Assembly: GCA_019347595.1 (NCBI GenBank)
Contig: JAHWLA010000078.1
Span: forward strand, 1 to 10,820
Source of the DNA: Actinomycetota bacterium
Lineage (GTDB): Bacteria; Actinomycetota; Acidimicrobiia; Acidimicrobiales; JAHWLA01
Reading direction: 5' to 3'
DNA length: 10,820 nucleotides
How positions within the stretch are numbered: the first letter of the stretch is position 1; each line of letters opens with the position of its first letter. The position numbers were made by a program, and so were the translations under genes. The notes below the pieces were generated by a model. That model was not told the origin of the DNA, did not search any database, and saw nothing but the letters and a program-made list of their open reading frames with translations. Positions 1 through 7,700 of this stretch are shown piece by piece.

Positions 1-180
1 TGGCCGGTGGTGCCCCGAGGCACCCCGTGGAAGGAAGGGATCTGCGCGGCGTTCGGCGAGCCGGAACCGGGCCGGTTGTGGAAGCGGCTGCTGGCGTCGG
101 TGCGCGGCTACGCCGACCTGGAGCCGTCGTTCGTGGGCGCGGTCGAACAGCTCATCGACTTCGTCACCGACCCCACCTGA
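1..180 (+). CDS. C-terminal end of an unrecognised protein (5' end outside window)
   Basis: Frame 1 is open from the first base to TGA at 178-180 and gives the last 59 residues of a protein whose start lies upstream of the window. Third positions are overwhelmingly G or C, as in the other genes here, so this looks like real coding sequence. The fragment contains RGTPWKEG near the start and a probable C-terminal helix (FVGAVEQLIDFV). I do not recognise a family and see no membrane segment or catalytic motif. The stop codon is followed after two bases by a palindromic repeat element. The gene runs opposite to the cobalamin operon and is separated from it by about 1.7 kb, so nothing in the context ties it to B12 synthesis. 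Confidence 0.6.
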   Translation, partial: WPVVPRGTPWKEGICAAFGEPEPGRLWKRLLASVRGYADLEPSFVGAVEQLIDFVTDPT

Positions 181-181
181 C

Positions 182-217
182 GTCCCGCGTACATAGCGTT
201 TCAAAACGAGCGCGGAC
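182..217. repeat. Degenerate copy 1 of the palindromic element; hairpin after a stop codon
   Basis: The left arm TCCCGCGTACATAGCGTTTC (183-202) matches 19 of 20 bases of copy 3 (1821-1865) read on the minus strand. The right arm is decayed. The sequence can still fold: outer stem 182-189 with 211-217 (one bulged C) and inner stem CGTTT (197-201) with AAACG (204-208) around a CA loop. It begins two bases after the TGA of the upstream gene, so it may act as an end-of-transcript structure, but it has no T-tract like that of an intrinsic terminator. The pairing was worked out by eye. Confidence 0.6.
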
Positions 218-384
218 GGAATGTCCACCAAATCGCGATGCCATTCACAGTCACAATCGTGGGTGTAGGCCGGCCGGCTACGACGCCCGCGACCTGACGC
301 CGCGGTCCAGGGTTCGACGTCTCGTGGCCCTCGTCCACGCCGTCCCAGCGGTTCGTACGTTGCGCCTCTCCGGTCTCCCCTATG

Positions 385-598
385 TCAGCCGCAGCCGGTG
401 GCGACGAGGAACGGGTGGTGCCGCAGCTCCGAGAGCCACAGCTCGCGATCGGTGACGAGGTCCCAAGTCAGCCGCGTGGCGGACGTGCACTCGAAGTGCT
501 CGGATCCCCTCAACAGGGGCACCAGGTACCCCTCCTTGACCAAGGCGATTCACGTCCATGCCGTCCACGCCGTCCGGCGTACCGAATCGGTACGCCAT
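385..598 (-). pseudogene. Probable frameshifted small gene of unknown function
   Basis: On the minus strand the frame from 549 down to TGA at 387-385 is protein-like. About 52 of 55 sense codons end in G or C, and it reads LVKEGYLVPLLRGSEHFE, then TSATRLTWDLVTDRELWLSE, then HHPFLVATGCG. It is closed on its 5' side by a TGA at 552-550. Removing one A from the AA pair in GTGAATCGCC would join this frame to an upstream one that starts at ATG 598-596 (MAYRFGTPDGVDGMDV), giving about 70 residues. The start codon would lie inside palindromic element copy 2. I do not recognise the protein. The options are a genuine frameshift, a sequencing error, or an intact shorter gene starting at TTG 543. No clear ribosome binding site precedes either start. 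Confidence 0.4.
553..575. repeat. 9-bp direct tandem repeat beside palindrome copy 2
   Basis: CGTCCATGC (553-561), CGTCCACGC (562-570) and a partial CGTCC (571-575) follow one another directly. The same 14 bases, CGTCCACGCCGTCC, occur at 332-345. The repeat takes the place where the missing outer arm of the adjacent palindromic element would be expected. Confidence 0.5.
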
Positions 599-608
599 GT
601 ACTCGAGA
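576..608. repeat. Half copy 2 of the palindromic element
   Basis: The core is a perfect odd palindrome: arms GGCGTACCGA (576-585) and TCGGTACGCC (587-596) around a single A. It is followed by one outer arm, ATGTACTCGAGA (597-608), which on the minus strand reads TCTCGAGTACAT as in the other copies. The opposite outer arm is absent, with GTCC-type tandem repeats in its place. Compared with copy 4 (2923-2967), the core differs at three base pairs (576/596, 581/591, 583/589), all changed on both strands so that pairing is kept. It lies about 50 bp upstream of the DUF4389 start. Confidence 0.8.
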
Positions 609-645
609 CGTGTGATGGGTCGTGCCAGGATGACGGCTCCTCGTC

Positions 646-651
646 GAAAGG
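646..651 (+). promoter_or_regulatory. Ribosome binding site of the DUF4389 gene
   Basis: GAAAGG ends 8 bases before the ATG at 660. This favours the start at 660 over the in-frame upstream ATGs at 558 and 615, which lie in or beside the palindromic element and give an Arg-rich, non-conserved leader. Confidence 0.5.
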
Positions 652-659
652 CACGAACC

Positions 660-1808
660 ATGACGGACTGGGACATGCCGTCGCAGTCGCACCGTCCTGA
701 GCCGCCGGTGATGCACGTCCCCCCGCCCGAGCCCCAGTCGCGGGCGACCGTCTTCTTCCGGCTCCTCCTGGTCATCCCGCAGTTCGTGGTGCTGTACCTG
801 TTCTCGCTGGCGGCCATGGTCGCGGGCGTCGTGGGGTGGTTCGCAGCCCTGGTGCTGGGCCGCCTGCCCACCCCACTGCACCGCTTCCTGTGCTCGTGGC
901 TGCGCACCACGACGCAGGTCATGTCCTACGTGTGGCTGCTCACGGGGCGCTGGCCGCCGCTGGTCGCCATCCCCGGCTACCCCGCCGACCTCGAGTGCGA
1001 GGCCACGCGCCTGAGCCGCATGGCCGTGCTGTTCCGCATCGTCTTGCTGATCCCCTCGGGCCTGGTGGCCACGTTCAGCATGTTCGGGATGACTGTGTTC
1101 GCCGTCGTCATCTGGCTCATCGCCTTGGTGAAGGGGCGCCTGCCCGACACCGTCCACCGGGCCGTGGCCGCCGGCGTGCGCTACACGTTGCGCTACTACG
1201 CCTTCGCCTGGATGCTCACCAGCGCCCAGCCCTCGGGGTTGTTCGGCGACCGCGACCGGGTGCGGCACCTGCCCGAGATCGACCCCACGGCGACGCCGAC
1301 CGATCCCGACGCCGTCCCCCGGCCGGGCACACTGCGCCTCAACCGGGGCGCCAAGCGGCTGGTCGCCGCCTTCGTCGTCGTCGGCGCCGTGACGTACGTG
1401 GGCGGCACCATCGCGAGCGTGGCCCCGCGCGGCACGTCGTTCGTGGCCCGCGCCGAGCTCATGGCGGCCTGGGACGACTTCGCCGAGGAGGCCCAGGCGC
1501 TCAACAGCGGCATGTCGAACTGCGACACGGCCCCGGATCCGCTGGCATGCGTCAGGGAGCAGACCGGCCGGTTGTCCGATGAGATCGCCAGGTTCCAAGA
1601 CCGCGTGGTCATGATCGACTTCCCGACCCACGCCCAGGACCAGGCCTCTTCCTTGGTCGCCGCCGCCGCCCGGTTCCGCGATGCGACCGCCCAGTTGTCG
1701 CAGGCACGGTCGGGTGAGGACTACCAGGCCATCGCCCAGCGGACGCAGATCGGCGACCTCGGCACCGCCCTCGACGAGGCCTACACCGACCTGCTGGACG
1801 CCTTGTAG
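660..1808 (+). CDS. Membrane protein with two DUF4389-like modules and a C-terminal exported domain
   Basis: 382 residues; function unknown. Two related membrane modules follow each other: residues 30-100 (FFRLLLVIPQFVVLYLF, then LGRLPTPLHRF and LLTGRWPPL) and 122-195 (LFRIVLLIPSGLVATF, then VKGRLPDTVHR and MLTSAQPSGLFGD). The shared pattern of R-hydrophobic-IP, GRLP, and an aromatic/LLT end is that of DUF4389, so the protein looks like an internal duplication. A Pro-rich cytoplasmic N-terminus precedes them. A linker rich in Pro, Asp and Thr (200-225) leads to a further membrane helix (about 233-254). The last 125 residues are mostly helical, and two Cys (288 and 297) could form a disulfide if the domain is outside the cell. 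The gene converges on cobT with only 43 bp between the stop codons. It probably has its own promoter upstream and is not part of the B12 operon. Confidence 0.8.
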   Translation: MTDWDMPSQSHRPEPPVMHVPPPEPQSRATVFFRLLLVIPQFVVLYLFSLAAMVAGVVGWFAALVLGRLPTPLHRFLCSWLRTTTQVMSYVWLLTGRWPPLVAIPGYPADLECEATRLSRMAVLFRIVLLIPSGLVATFSMFGMTVFAVVIWLIALVKGRLPDTVHRAVAAGVRYTLRYYAFAWMLTSAQPSGLFGDRDRVRHLPEIDPTATPTDPDAVPRPGTLRLNRGAKRLVAAFVVVGAVTYVGGTIASVAPRGTSFVARAELMAAWDDFAEEAQALNSGMSNCDTAPDPLACVREQTGRLSDEIARFQDRVVMIDFPTHAQDQASSLVAAAARFRDATAQLSQARSGEDYQAIAQRTQIGDLGTALDEAYTDLLDAL

Positions 1809-1820
1809 CTCCGCCCGCCG

Positions 1821-1865
1821 TCTCGAGTACATAGCCGGCGGAAACGAAACGCTATGTACTCGGGA
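1821..1865. repeat. Palindromic element copy 3 between convergent genes; supplies the cobT stop
   Basis: A 45-bp element with outer arms 1821-1835 (TCTCGAGTACATAGC) and 1851-1865 (GCTATGTACTCGGGA), which pair over 15 positions with one G-U. The 15-base inner part (1836-1850) no longer pairs well, unlike in copies 2 and 4. It almost fills the 43 bp between the stop of the DUF4389 gene (1808) and the stop of cobT (1852). The TAG of cobT and the last codons before it lie inside the right arm. Because the stem reads the same from both sides, it could end transcripts of both genes or block read-through, but there is no T-tract on either strand. Confidence 0.85.
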
Positions 1866-2994
1866 GTGCGTCCTTTTCGGTGACGCCGGCGGCGTCGAAC
1901 GTCGCCATCTCGTTGAGGACGGCGGCCGCGGCTTGCAGGAGGGGCAGGGCCAGCACGGCGCCGGTTCCCTCGCCGAGCCGTAGGCCGAGGTCGAGCAGGG
2001 GCTCGAGACCGAGGTGCGCCAGGGCGATGCCCGAGCCCGGCTCACTGGAACGGTGGCCGGCGAAGCAGTACCGGCTGACGCCGGGGACGAGGGTGTCCGC
2101 AGTGAGCAGCGCGGCGGCGGCGATGACGCCGTCGACCACGACGGGCACCCGAGCGGCGACGCCGCCGACGATGTAGCCGGCCAGGGCGGCGATCTCCAGG
2201 CCGCCGATGTTGGCGAGCACATCGAGCGCATCGCTGCCGGCGGGCAGGCGGGCCAGTGCTCGTTCGATGACCGCTGTCTTGTGCGCCAGCATGCCGTCGT
2301 CGATGCCGGTGCCGCGGCCGGTCACGTCGACCGCGGGGCGGCCGGTGAAGGCGGCGATGAGCGCGGCCGACGGCGTGGTGTTGCCGATGCCCATGTCGCC
2401 GGTGAGGAGGCAGCGGGCGCCGTCGGCCACGCACTGCTCGGCGACCTCGACGCCGAGGTCGAGCGCGGCACGGGTCTCGTCGTGCGACATAGCGGGTTCG
2501 ACGGCGAGGTTGCCGGTGCCGCGGCGGACGGCGCGTCGCAGGAGCCCGGGCGCGTCGACGGGGATGTCGGACGCCACGCCGGCGTCCACGACGACCACCG
2601 ACGCGCCGACCTGGCGGGCCAGCACGTTCACCGCGGCGCCGCCTGCGCAGAAGTTGGCGACCATCTGCGCCGTGACTTCCGAGGGCCAGGGCGTCACACC
2701 TTCGGCAACGACACCGTGGTCGCCGGCGAACACGGCGACAGTGGCGGGCGCCGGGAGGGGTGGCGGGCTGGTGCCCGCGATAGCGGCCAGTTGCACGCCC
2801 GCCGCCTCCAGCCTTCCCAACGAGCCCCGGGGTTTCGTCAGCCGGTCGTGGCGGGCGGCTGCGGCAGCGGCGGCGTCGGCGTCCAACGGCACGATGCGCG
2901 CCGCGACGTCGGCAAACCGCGTTCCCGAGTACATAGCGTGCGGATTCCGCACGCTATGTACTCGGGACGCAGGGGGGTCGTGGTCGGTCGTCAT
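1852..2994 (-). CDS. cobT: Nicotinate-nucleotide--dimethylbenzimidazole phosphoribosyltransferase
   Basis: 380 residues. CobT transfers phosphoribose from nicotinate mononucleotide to 5,6-dimethylbenzimidazole, giving alpha-ribazole phosphate for the lower ligand of cobalamin; it is cytosolic. Family signatures occur in order: LTKPRGSLGRLE (52-63), FAGDHGVVAEGVTPWPSEVT (89-108), GGAAVNVLA (118-126), TGDMGIGNTTPSAA (198-211), GRGTGIDD (226-233), FAGHRSSEPG (311-320) and GEGTGA (341-346), the last holding the Glu proposed as catalytic base in Salmonella CobT. The ATG at 2994 overlaps the stop of the chelatase gene (ATGA), matching every other junction in the operon, and a GAGAGG lies about 8 bases upstream. 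With this start, residues 10-24 are encoded exactly by a 45-bp palindrome. The alternative ATG at 2934, inside the palindrome, gives 360 residues and starts closer to the conserved part. The last residues and the stop come from another palindrome copy. Confidence 0.95.
   Translation of the reverse strand: MTTDHDPPASRVHSVRNPHAMYSGTRFADVAARIVPLDADAAAAAAARHDRLTKPRGSLGRLEAAGVQLAAIAGTSPPPLPAPATVAVFAGDHGVVAEGVTPWPSEVTAQMVANFCAGGAAVNVLARQVGASVVVVDAGVASDIPVDAPGLLRRAVRRGTGNLAVEPAMSHDETRAALDLGVEVAEQCVADGARCLLTGDMGIGNTTPSAALIAAFTGRPAVDVTGRGTGIDDGMLAHKTAVIERALARLPAGSDALDVLANIGGLEIAALAGYIVGGVAARVPVVVDGVIAAAALLTADTLVPGVSRYCFAGHRSSEPGSGIALAHLGLEPLLDLGLRLGEGTGAVLALPLLQAAAAVLNEMATFDAAGVTEKDALPST
2923..2967. 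repeat. Perfect 45-bp palindromic element copy 4, in frame within cobT
   Basis: The left arm of 22 bases begins TCCCGAGTACATAGCGTGCG (2923-2942) and pairs without a mismatch with 2946-2967 around a single T at 2945. It lies in codon phase in cobT and encodes residues Ser10 to Gly24 (SRVHSVRNPHAMYSG). Because the element is palindromic and 45 bp long, either orientation gives nearly the same open peptide in this phase. Another phase is also open, and the third contains TAG, the phase used at the cobT stop in copy 3. The residues on either side (MTTDHDPPA and TRFADVAARI) would join into a normal CobT N-terminus if the element were absent. Confidence 0.9.
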
Positions 2995-4724
2995 CGGGTG
3001 GCCTCTCGGATGGCGCCTTCCACGGCGGCGGCGCTGAGCTCGGACAGGGGGAGGTAGCGGGCGCCCATGGCCTCGGCCAGCCCGCGGGCCAAGCCGAGGC
3101 GCGTGGGGCCGTCCTCGGCGTCGAGGACCACGGCGTCGATGCCACGGCGCCGCACCGCGCTCGCCGCCTCGTTCGCCGCGTGCACGGGGTCGACGCCTTC
3201 GGTCGCCGCGGTGGCGCGTCCGTCGGACACCAACACGAGCAATGGCCGATGCGCGGTGTCCCCGTTCTTGGCCGCCAGGTCGACGGCAGTGGCGATCCCC
3301 GCGGCCAAGGGCGTCCGGCCGCCGGTCGGCAGCTCCGCCAGTCGGGCGCGGGCGACCTCGACGCTGCTCGTCGGCCGCAACGCCACCGACGCCTCGTCAC
3401 CCCGGAACGTGACCAACGCCACCCGGTCGCGCCGTTGGTAGGCGTCGACCAACAGCCCCAGCACGGCGCCCTTCACCGCTTCCATGCGACGCTCGGCGCC
3501 CATCGACCCCGACGCGTCGACTGCGAGCACGACGAGGTTCCCCGCCCGTTGTTCGCGGACCGCCTCCCGCAGATCGGTCCGCCGCAGTGCGGCGTCGTCG
3601 TCGGGGTCGAGCGCCCGGCGTACGGCGGCCGCCTGGGCGGTGGCCGTGACCGCCATCGACCCGACCGCACCCTGGGGCGTGCGGTCGCCGACATGCCGGC
3701 CGCGCGGCCCTTCGACCGTCGACCGACGGCCTGCCGTCTCCGTTTGCGTGGGGTGCCGCGCCGCGCTCAGTCGCACCACCGACGACGGCGGCTCGTCGGC
3801 GGCGGCCACCCGCTCGTCGGAGTCGGGCCCCTGCGGCTGCGTGGCTTGTTCCAGGGCATCGTCGACCTCCTGCTGGTCGATGCCCGCGTCGTCGAGCGGC
3901 GAACGCCGGCGACGATGGGCAAGCGCCAACGGCGCCACGCGACGAACATCGTCGACGGTCGCCTCGTGACGACCCTCCCACCCGGCCAGTGCCCCCGCGG
4001 CACGGCAGATGACGAGGTCGGCGCGCAACCCCTCGGCACCGACGGAGACGCACAGCCGAGACACCACGTCGATCAGCTCGGACGGCAGCGCCGCGGGCCG
4101 GGCATCGGCGAGGCGCCCCCGCAGTTCGAGGTCGTCGGACGTATCGACGTCACCGCGGTCGAACGCCAGTCGGCGGCGGACGATCTCGGCCCGCACGCCG
4201 GGATCGTCGGGCGCAGTGACGTCGACGGCGAGACCGAAGCGGTCGAGCAACTGCGGGCGCAGGTCGCCCTCCTCGGGGTTCATGGACCCGACGAGCACGA
4301 AGCGGCTGGGATGCGTGTGCGACAGCCCGTCGCGCTCCACTCGGTTCACGCCCGAGACCGCCACGTCGAGGAGTACGTCCACCAGGTGGTCGGGGAGGAG
4401 GTTGACCTCGTCGACGTAGAGCACGCCGCCGTGCGCCGCCGCCAGCAAGCCGGGGCGGAAGCGATGCTCGCCCTGCGTCAGCGCCGCCTCCACGTCGAGG
4501 GCGCCGACGACGCGGTCCTCGGTGGCGCCGACGGGAAGCTCGACGAAGGGGGCGTCGGCGGCCAGCAGGGCCGCCAGCCCGCGGGCCAGCGTCGTCTTCG
4601 CCGAGCCCTTCTGCCCGCGCAGCAGGACGCCGCCGATGGCGGGGTCGAGGGCGGCGAGCACCAGGGCAAGCTTCACCTCGTCCTGGCCTACGACAGCGGC
4701 GAACGGGAACCGACGGTCGTTCAT
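2991..4724 (-). CDS. Cobaltochelatase subunit, fused AAA+ ATPase and VWA domain (ChlI/ChlD type)
   Basis: 577 residues. This is probably the ATP-driven partner of CobN in cobalt insertion into hydrogenobyrinic acid a,c-diamide. The N-terminal AAA+ domain has Walker A GQKGSAKTT (37-45), Walker B VLYVDEVNLL (101-110) and a sensor/arginine region GSMNPEEGDLRPQLLDRFGL (146-165). A lid helical domain runs to about 270, and an acidic, Gln/Pro-rich linker follows (275-325). The C-terminal VWA domain has a complete MIDAS: DASGS (403-407), Thr471 and Asp501 in SDGRA. Many actinobacteria have cobN but lack CobS/CobT-type chelatase subunits and carry this fused magnesium-chelatase-like protein instead (TIGR02442 type). 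The ATG at 4724 overlaps the cobN stop (ATGA) and follows a strong GGGAGGAG site. A longer open frame upstream to 5468 is antisense reading of cobN. It is somewhat shorter than usual for the family, and I think the linker accounts for this. Confidence 0.92.
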   Translation of the reverse strand: MNDRRFPFAAVVGQDEVKLALVLAALDPAIGGVLLRGQKGSAKTTLARGLAALLAADAPFVELPVGATEDRVVGALDVEAALTQGEHRFRPGLLAAAHGGVLYVDEVNLLPDHLVDVLLDVAVSGVNRVERDGLSHTHPSRFVLVGSMNPEEGDLRPQLLDRFGLAVDVTAPDDPGVRAEIVRRRLAFDRGDVDTSDDLELRGRLADARPAALPSELIDVVSRLCVSVGAEGLRADLVICRAAGALAGWEGRHEATVDDVRRVAPLALAHRRRRSPLDDAGIDQQEVDDALEQATQPQGPDSDERVAAADEPPSSVVRLSAARHPTQTETAGRRSTVEGPRGRHVGDRTPQGAVGSMAVTATAQAAAVRRALDPDDDAALRRTDLREAVREQRAGNLVVLAVDASGSMGAERRMEAVKGAVLGLLVDAYQRRDRVALVTFRGDEASVALRPTSSVEVARARLAELPTGGRTPLAAGIATAVDLAAKNGDTAHRPLLVLVSDGRATAATEGVDPVHAANEAASAVRRRGIDAVVLDAEDGPTRLGLARGLAEAMGARYLPLSELSAAAVEGAIREATR

Positions 4725-7700
4725 CTCGACTCCTCCCAGCCTTCCGCGTCCAGCAGCGCCGAGCGCAAGGTGGCCAGTGCCGCTTCCGACGCCTCCCACA
4801 GCCCGCGCTCGTTCGCTTCGAGCAGTCGTTCGGCCATCGACCGCAGCGCCCACGGGTTCGATCGTTCGAGGAACTTCCGCACGTCCGGGTCGCCGACGTA
4901 GGCCTCGGTCACCCGCTCGTACATCCAGTCCTCCACGACGTGGGCGGTGGCGTCGTAGCCGAAGAGGTAGTCGACCGTCGCGGCCAGCTCGAAGGCGCCC
5001 TTGTAGCCGTGCTGCTGCATGGCCCCGATCCACTTCGGGTTGAGCACGCGGGTGCGCACCACGCGCGCCGCCTCCTCGGCCAGGCTCCGCACCTTGGGTT
5101 GTGCAGGGTCGGCGGAGTCGCCGAACCACGCCTTGGGCTCGACGCCACCGCGCAGTGCCCGGATGGTGGCGATCATGCCGCCGTGGTCCTGGAGGTAGTC
5201 GTCGGAGTCGAAGATGTCGTGCTCGCGGTTGTCCTGGTTCTTGACGGCGACGTCGATGACGGCGAAGCGGCGGCGCATGGCGTCGAGCGCGGGCACGCCC
5301 ATGCCGCTGCGCCCATAGGAGTACCCGCTCCACGTCTCGTACACGGCAGCCAGGTCGGCGTCGTCGTCCCACTCCCGCGACTCGAGCAGCGGGAGGATCC
5401 CCGACCCGTACGCACCCGGCTTGGCCCCGAAGATGCGCGGGTCGTCGTCGAACCCGGCGAGCTTGCACGCGTCATCGAGCAACTGGACGAGGTGGGGGAA
5501 GGCGTCGCGGAAGAAGCCGGAGATGCGCAGCGTCACGTCGATGCGCGGCCTGCCCAGTTCGGCATCCGGGATCAGCTCCAGGCCGGTCACCCGTCCGGAC
5601 TCCTCCGCCCACACGGGACGAACGCCCAATAGCGCGAGCGCCTCGGCGACGTCGTCGCCCGCCGTGCGCATGGCCGCGGTGCCCCACACCACCAAGCCCA
5701 CCGACTGCGGGTACGTGCCCTCTTCGTCGAGGTGGCGTTGAATCAGCGCATCGGCCAGGCGGCAGCCGACCTCCCATGCCAACCGCGACGGCAGGGCCTT
5801 CGGGTCCACGGAGTAGAAGTTGCGCCCGGTCGGCAGGACGTGCGCCATGCCGCGCGTAGGCGCGCCGCTCGGCCCGCTGGGCACGAAGCGGCCGTCCAGG
5901 GCGGCGAGGGTGTTGTCGAGTTCGTCGGTCGTGCGCCGGAGGGCGGGGACGAGCCGATCGCACACCCAGCGCAGCGTCGGATGGTCGCCGTCGTAGCGCC
6001 AGCCGGCGCCCTGCACGGCGGCGAGAGCGGCGCGCGCCTCCGCCTCGGCGTCGTCGGTGTCGCGGAGCGTCCCGTCGGTCGGCCGCCGCAACGGGGGCAC
6101 GCTGCCCTGCGGCAGGCGCGTCATGGCGAGTACAAGATCCAACTCGGCCTCGCCTTCGGGCGCCATGCCGAGCGTGTGCAGACCGCCCCGGATACGGGCG
6201 TCCTTGAGCTCGCACAGGTAGCCGTCGACGTGCAGGAGCAGGCCGTCGAAGTCGTCGCCTTCGGGCGCCTGCTCCACGCCGAGGTCGCGGTGCAGCTCGG
6301 CCTGGACCAGCAGGTCCCACACCTTGGCCCGGATGGCGGGGAGCTTGGCGGGGTCGAGCGACGCCACCTGTGCGTACTCGTCCAGCAGCGACTCCAGCTT
6401 GGCCAGGTCGTCGTAGGTCTCGGCCCGCGTCATCGGTGGGAGGAGATGGTCGACGACGACGGCGTGTGCCCGCCGCTTGGCCTGCGTGCCCTCGCCCGGA
6501 TCGTTCACCACGAACGGGTACACGAGCGGCAGGTCGCCCAGGGCGACATCGGGATAGCACGACGACGACAGCCCCACGCCCTTGCCCGGCAGCCATTCGA
6601 GGGTGCCGTGCTTGCCTGCATGCACGACGGCGTGCGCCCCCCACCCGTCGTCCAGCCAGCGGTAGAAGGCGAGGTAGTGGTGGGTCGGCGGGAGGTCGGG
6701 GGAGTGGTAGACGGCGATGGGGTCCTCGCCGAACCCGCGGGGCGGCTGGACGGTGACGAGGACACCGCCCAGGTCGAGGCCGGGGAACGCCAGCGCACCG
6801 TCGTGGACGTAGACGCGCCCGGGGGGCTCGCCCCACGCCGCCACCATCTCGTGCTGCACGTCGGTAGGCAGGTTGGCGAACCACGCGTTGTACGCCGTTG
6901 CGGGCCACCGACCCGGAGCCCGTTCGAGCTGGGCAGTCGTGAGCGATTCCTTCTCGTAGGAAAACGCGTCGATGAGCTCGCCCATCAAGGCGTCGCCGTC
7001 GGCCGGGATGCGGTCCACCCGATACCCGGCCTCGCACAGCGAGTGGAGCAGCCCGACAACGCTCGCCGGGGTGTCGAGGGCGACGGCGTTGCCGATGCGG
7101 CTGCGCTTGGTCGGGTACGCCGACAGGACGACAGCCACCCGCCGTTCGCTCGCGGGGACGTGGCGCAGCGAGGCGAGGCGTACCGCGATGCCGGCGACAC
7201 GGGCGACGCGGTCGGGCCGCGTTCGGTACGCCGTCACCGGCGCACCCAGTTCGTCGCCGTCGTCGACGGTCTCCTTGAACGAGAAAGGCACGGTGACGAT
7301 GCGCCCGTCGAACTCCGGAATGGCGACGGCCATGGCGACGTCCAGCGGCGCCAGCCCGCTGTCGCTCGCCTCCCAGGTGGCCGATGGCTGCGTGGCGGCA
7401 ACGGCCTGCATGACGGGGACGCCGAGGGTCGCCAGCGCGCCGGCGTCCCAACCGTCGGCGTCGGCGGAGCCCGCGGCGAGGACCGTGGTGATCACGGCGT
7501 CGCAGCCGCCCAGAAGATCGAGGTCTATCCCGTCGCGCAGCGAGTAGCAGTAGACGGCGCGGGCGTCGGCCCCCGCCGCTTCGACGGCGTCGCACAGGTC
7601 GTCGACGAACTGGGTGTTCCCGCTGAGCAGATGCGCCCGGTAGAACACGACACCGACCGACGGTCGGTTCGTCCGTACCGACTGTCGGTTTGTAGATACC

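Larger units (their letters stand above)
181..659. other. Intergenic region with palindromic elements and a decayed small gene
   Basis: This 479-bp stretch separates the partial upstream gene from the DUF4389 gene. It holds a degenerate palindromic element just after the stop codon (182-217), a probable frameshifted small gene on the minus strand (385-598), a half palindromic element (576-608) and a 9-bp tandem repeat (553-575). Between about 228 and 384 I see no convincing coding frame, RNA gene or promoter. A TTGACC at 536-541 resembles a -35 box but has no matching -10 hexamer at normal spacing. Confidence 0.5.

Noticed and set aside
1809..1851. Classical intrinsic terminator between the convergent genes
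   Set aside because: A stem is present, but neither strand has a T-tract after it, so only a terminator-like role can be suggested.
2487..2494. ACATAGCG as a further palindrome fragment
   Set aside because: It lies in the conserved CobT segment PAMSHDET, has no extended arm or inverted partner, and 8 bases match by chance.
182..2967. Integron attC sites as an explanation of the palindromes
   Set aside because: No GTTRRRY/RYYYAAC core sites, neighbouring genes face both ways, and no integrase is present.
2923..2967. Target-site duplication around palindrome copy 4
   Set aside because: Only a CGC triplet is shared near both sides and it is not directly adjacent on the left, which is too little to support an insertion event of a defined type.
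3397..5468. Longer N-terminus for the chelatase subunit
   Set aside because: Sequence upstream of 4724 in that frame is antisense or out-of-frame cobN; the strong GGGAGGAG site and ATGA overlap fix the start at 4724.
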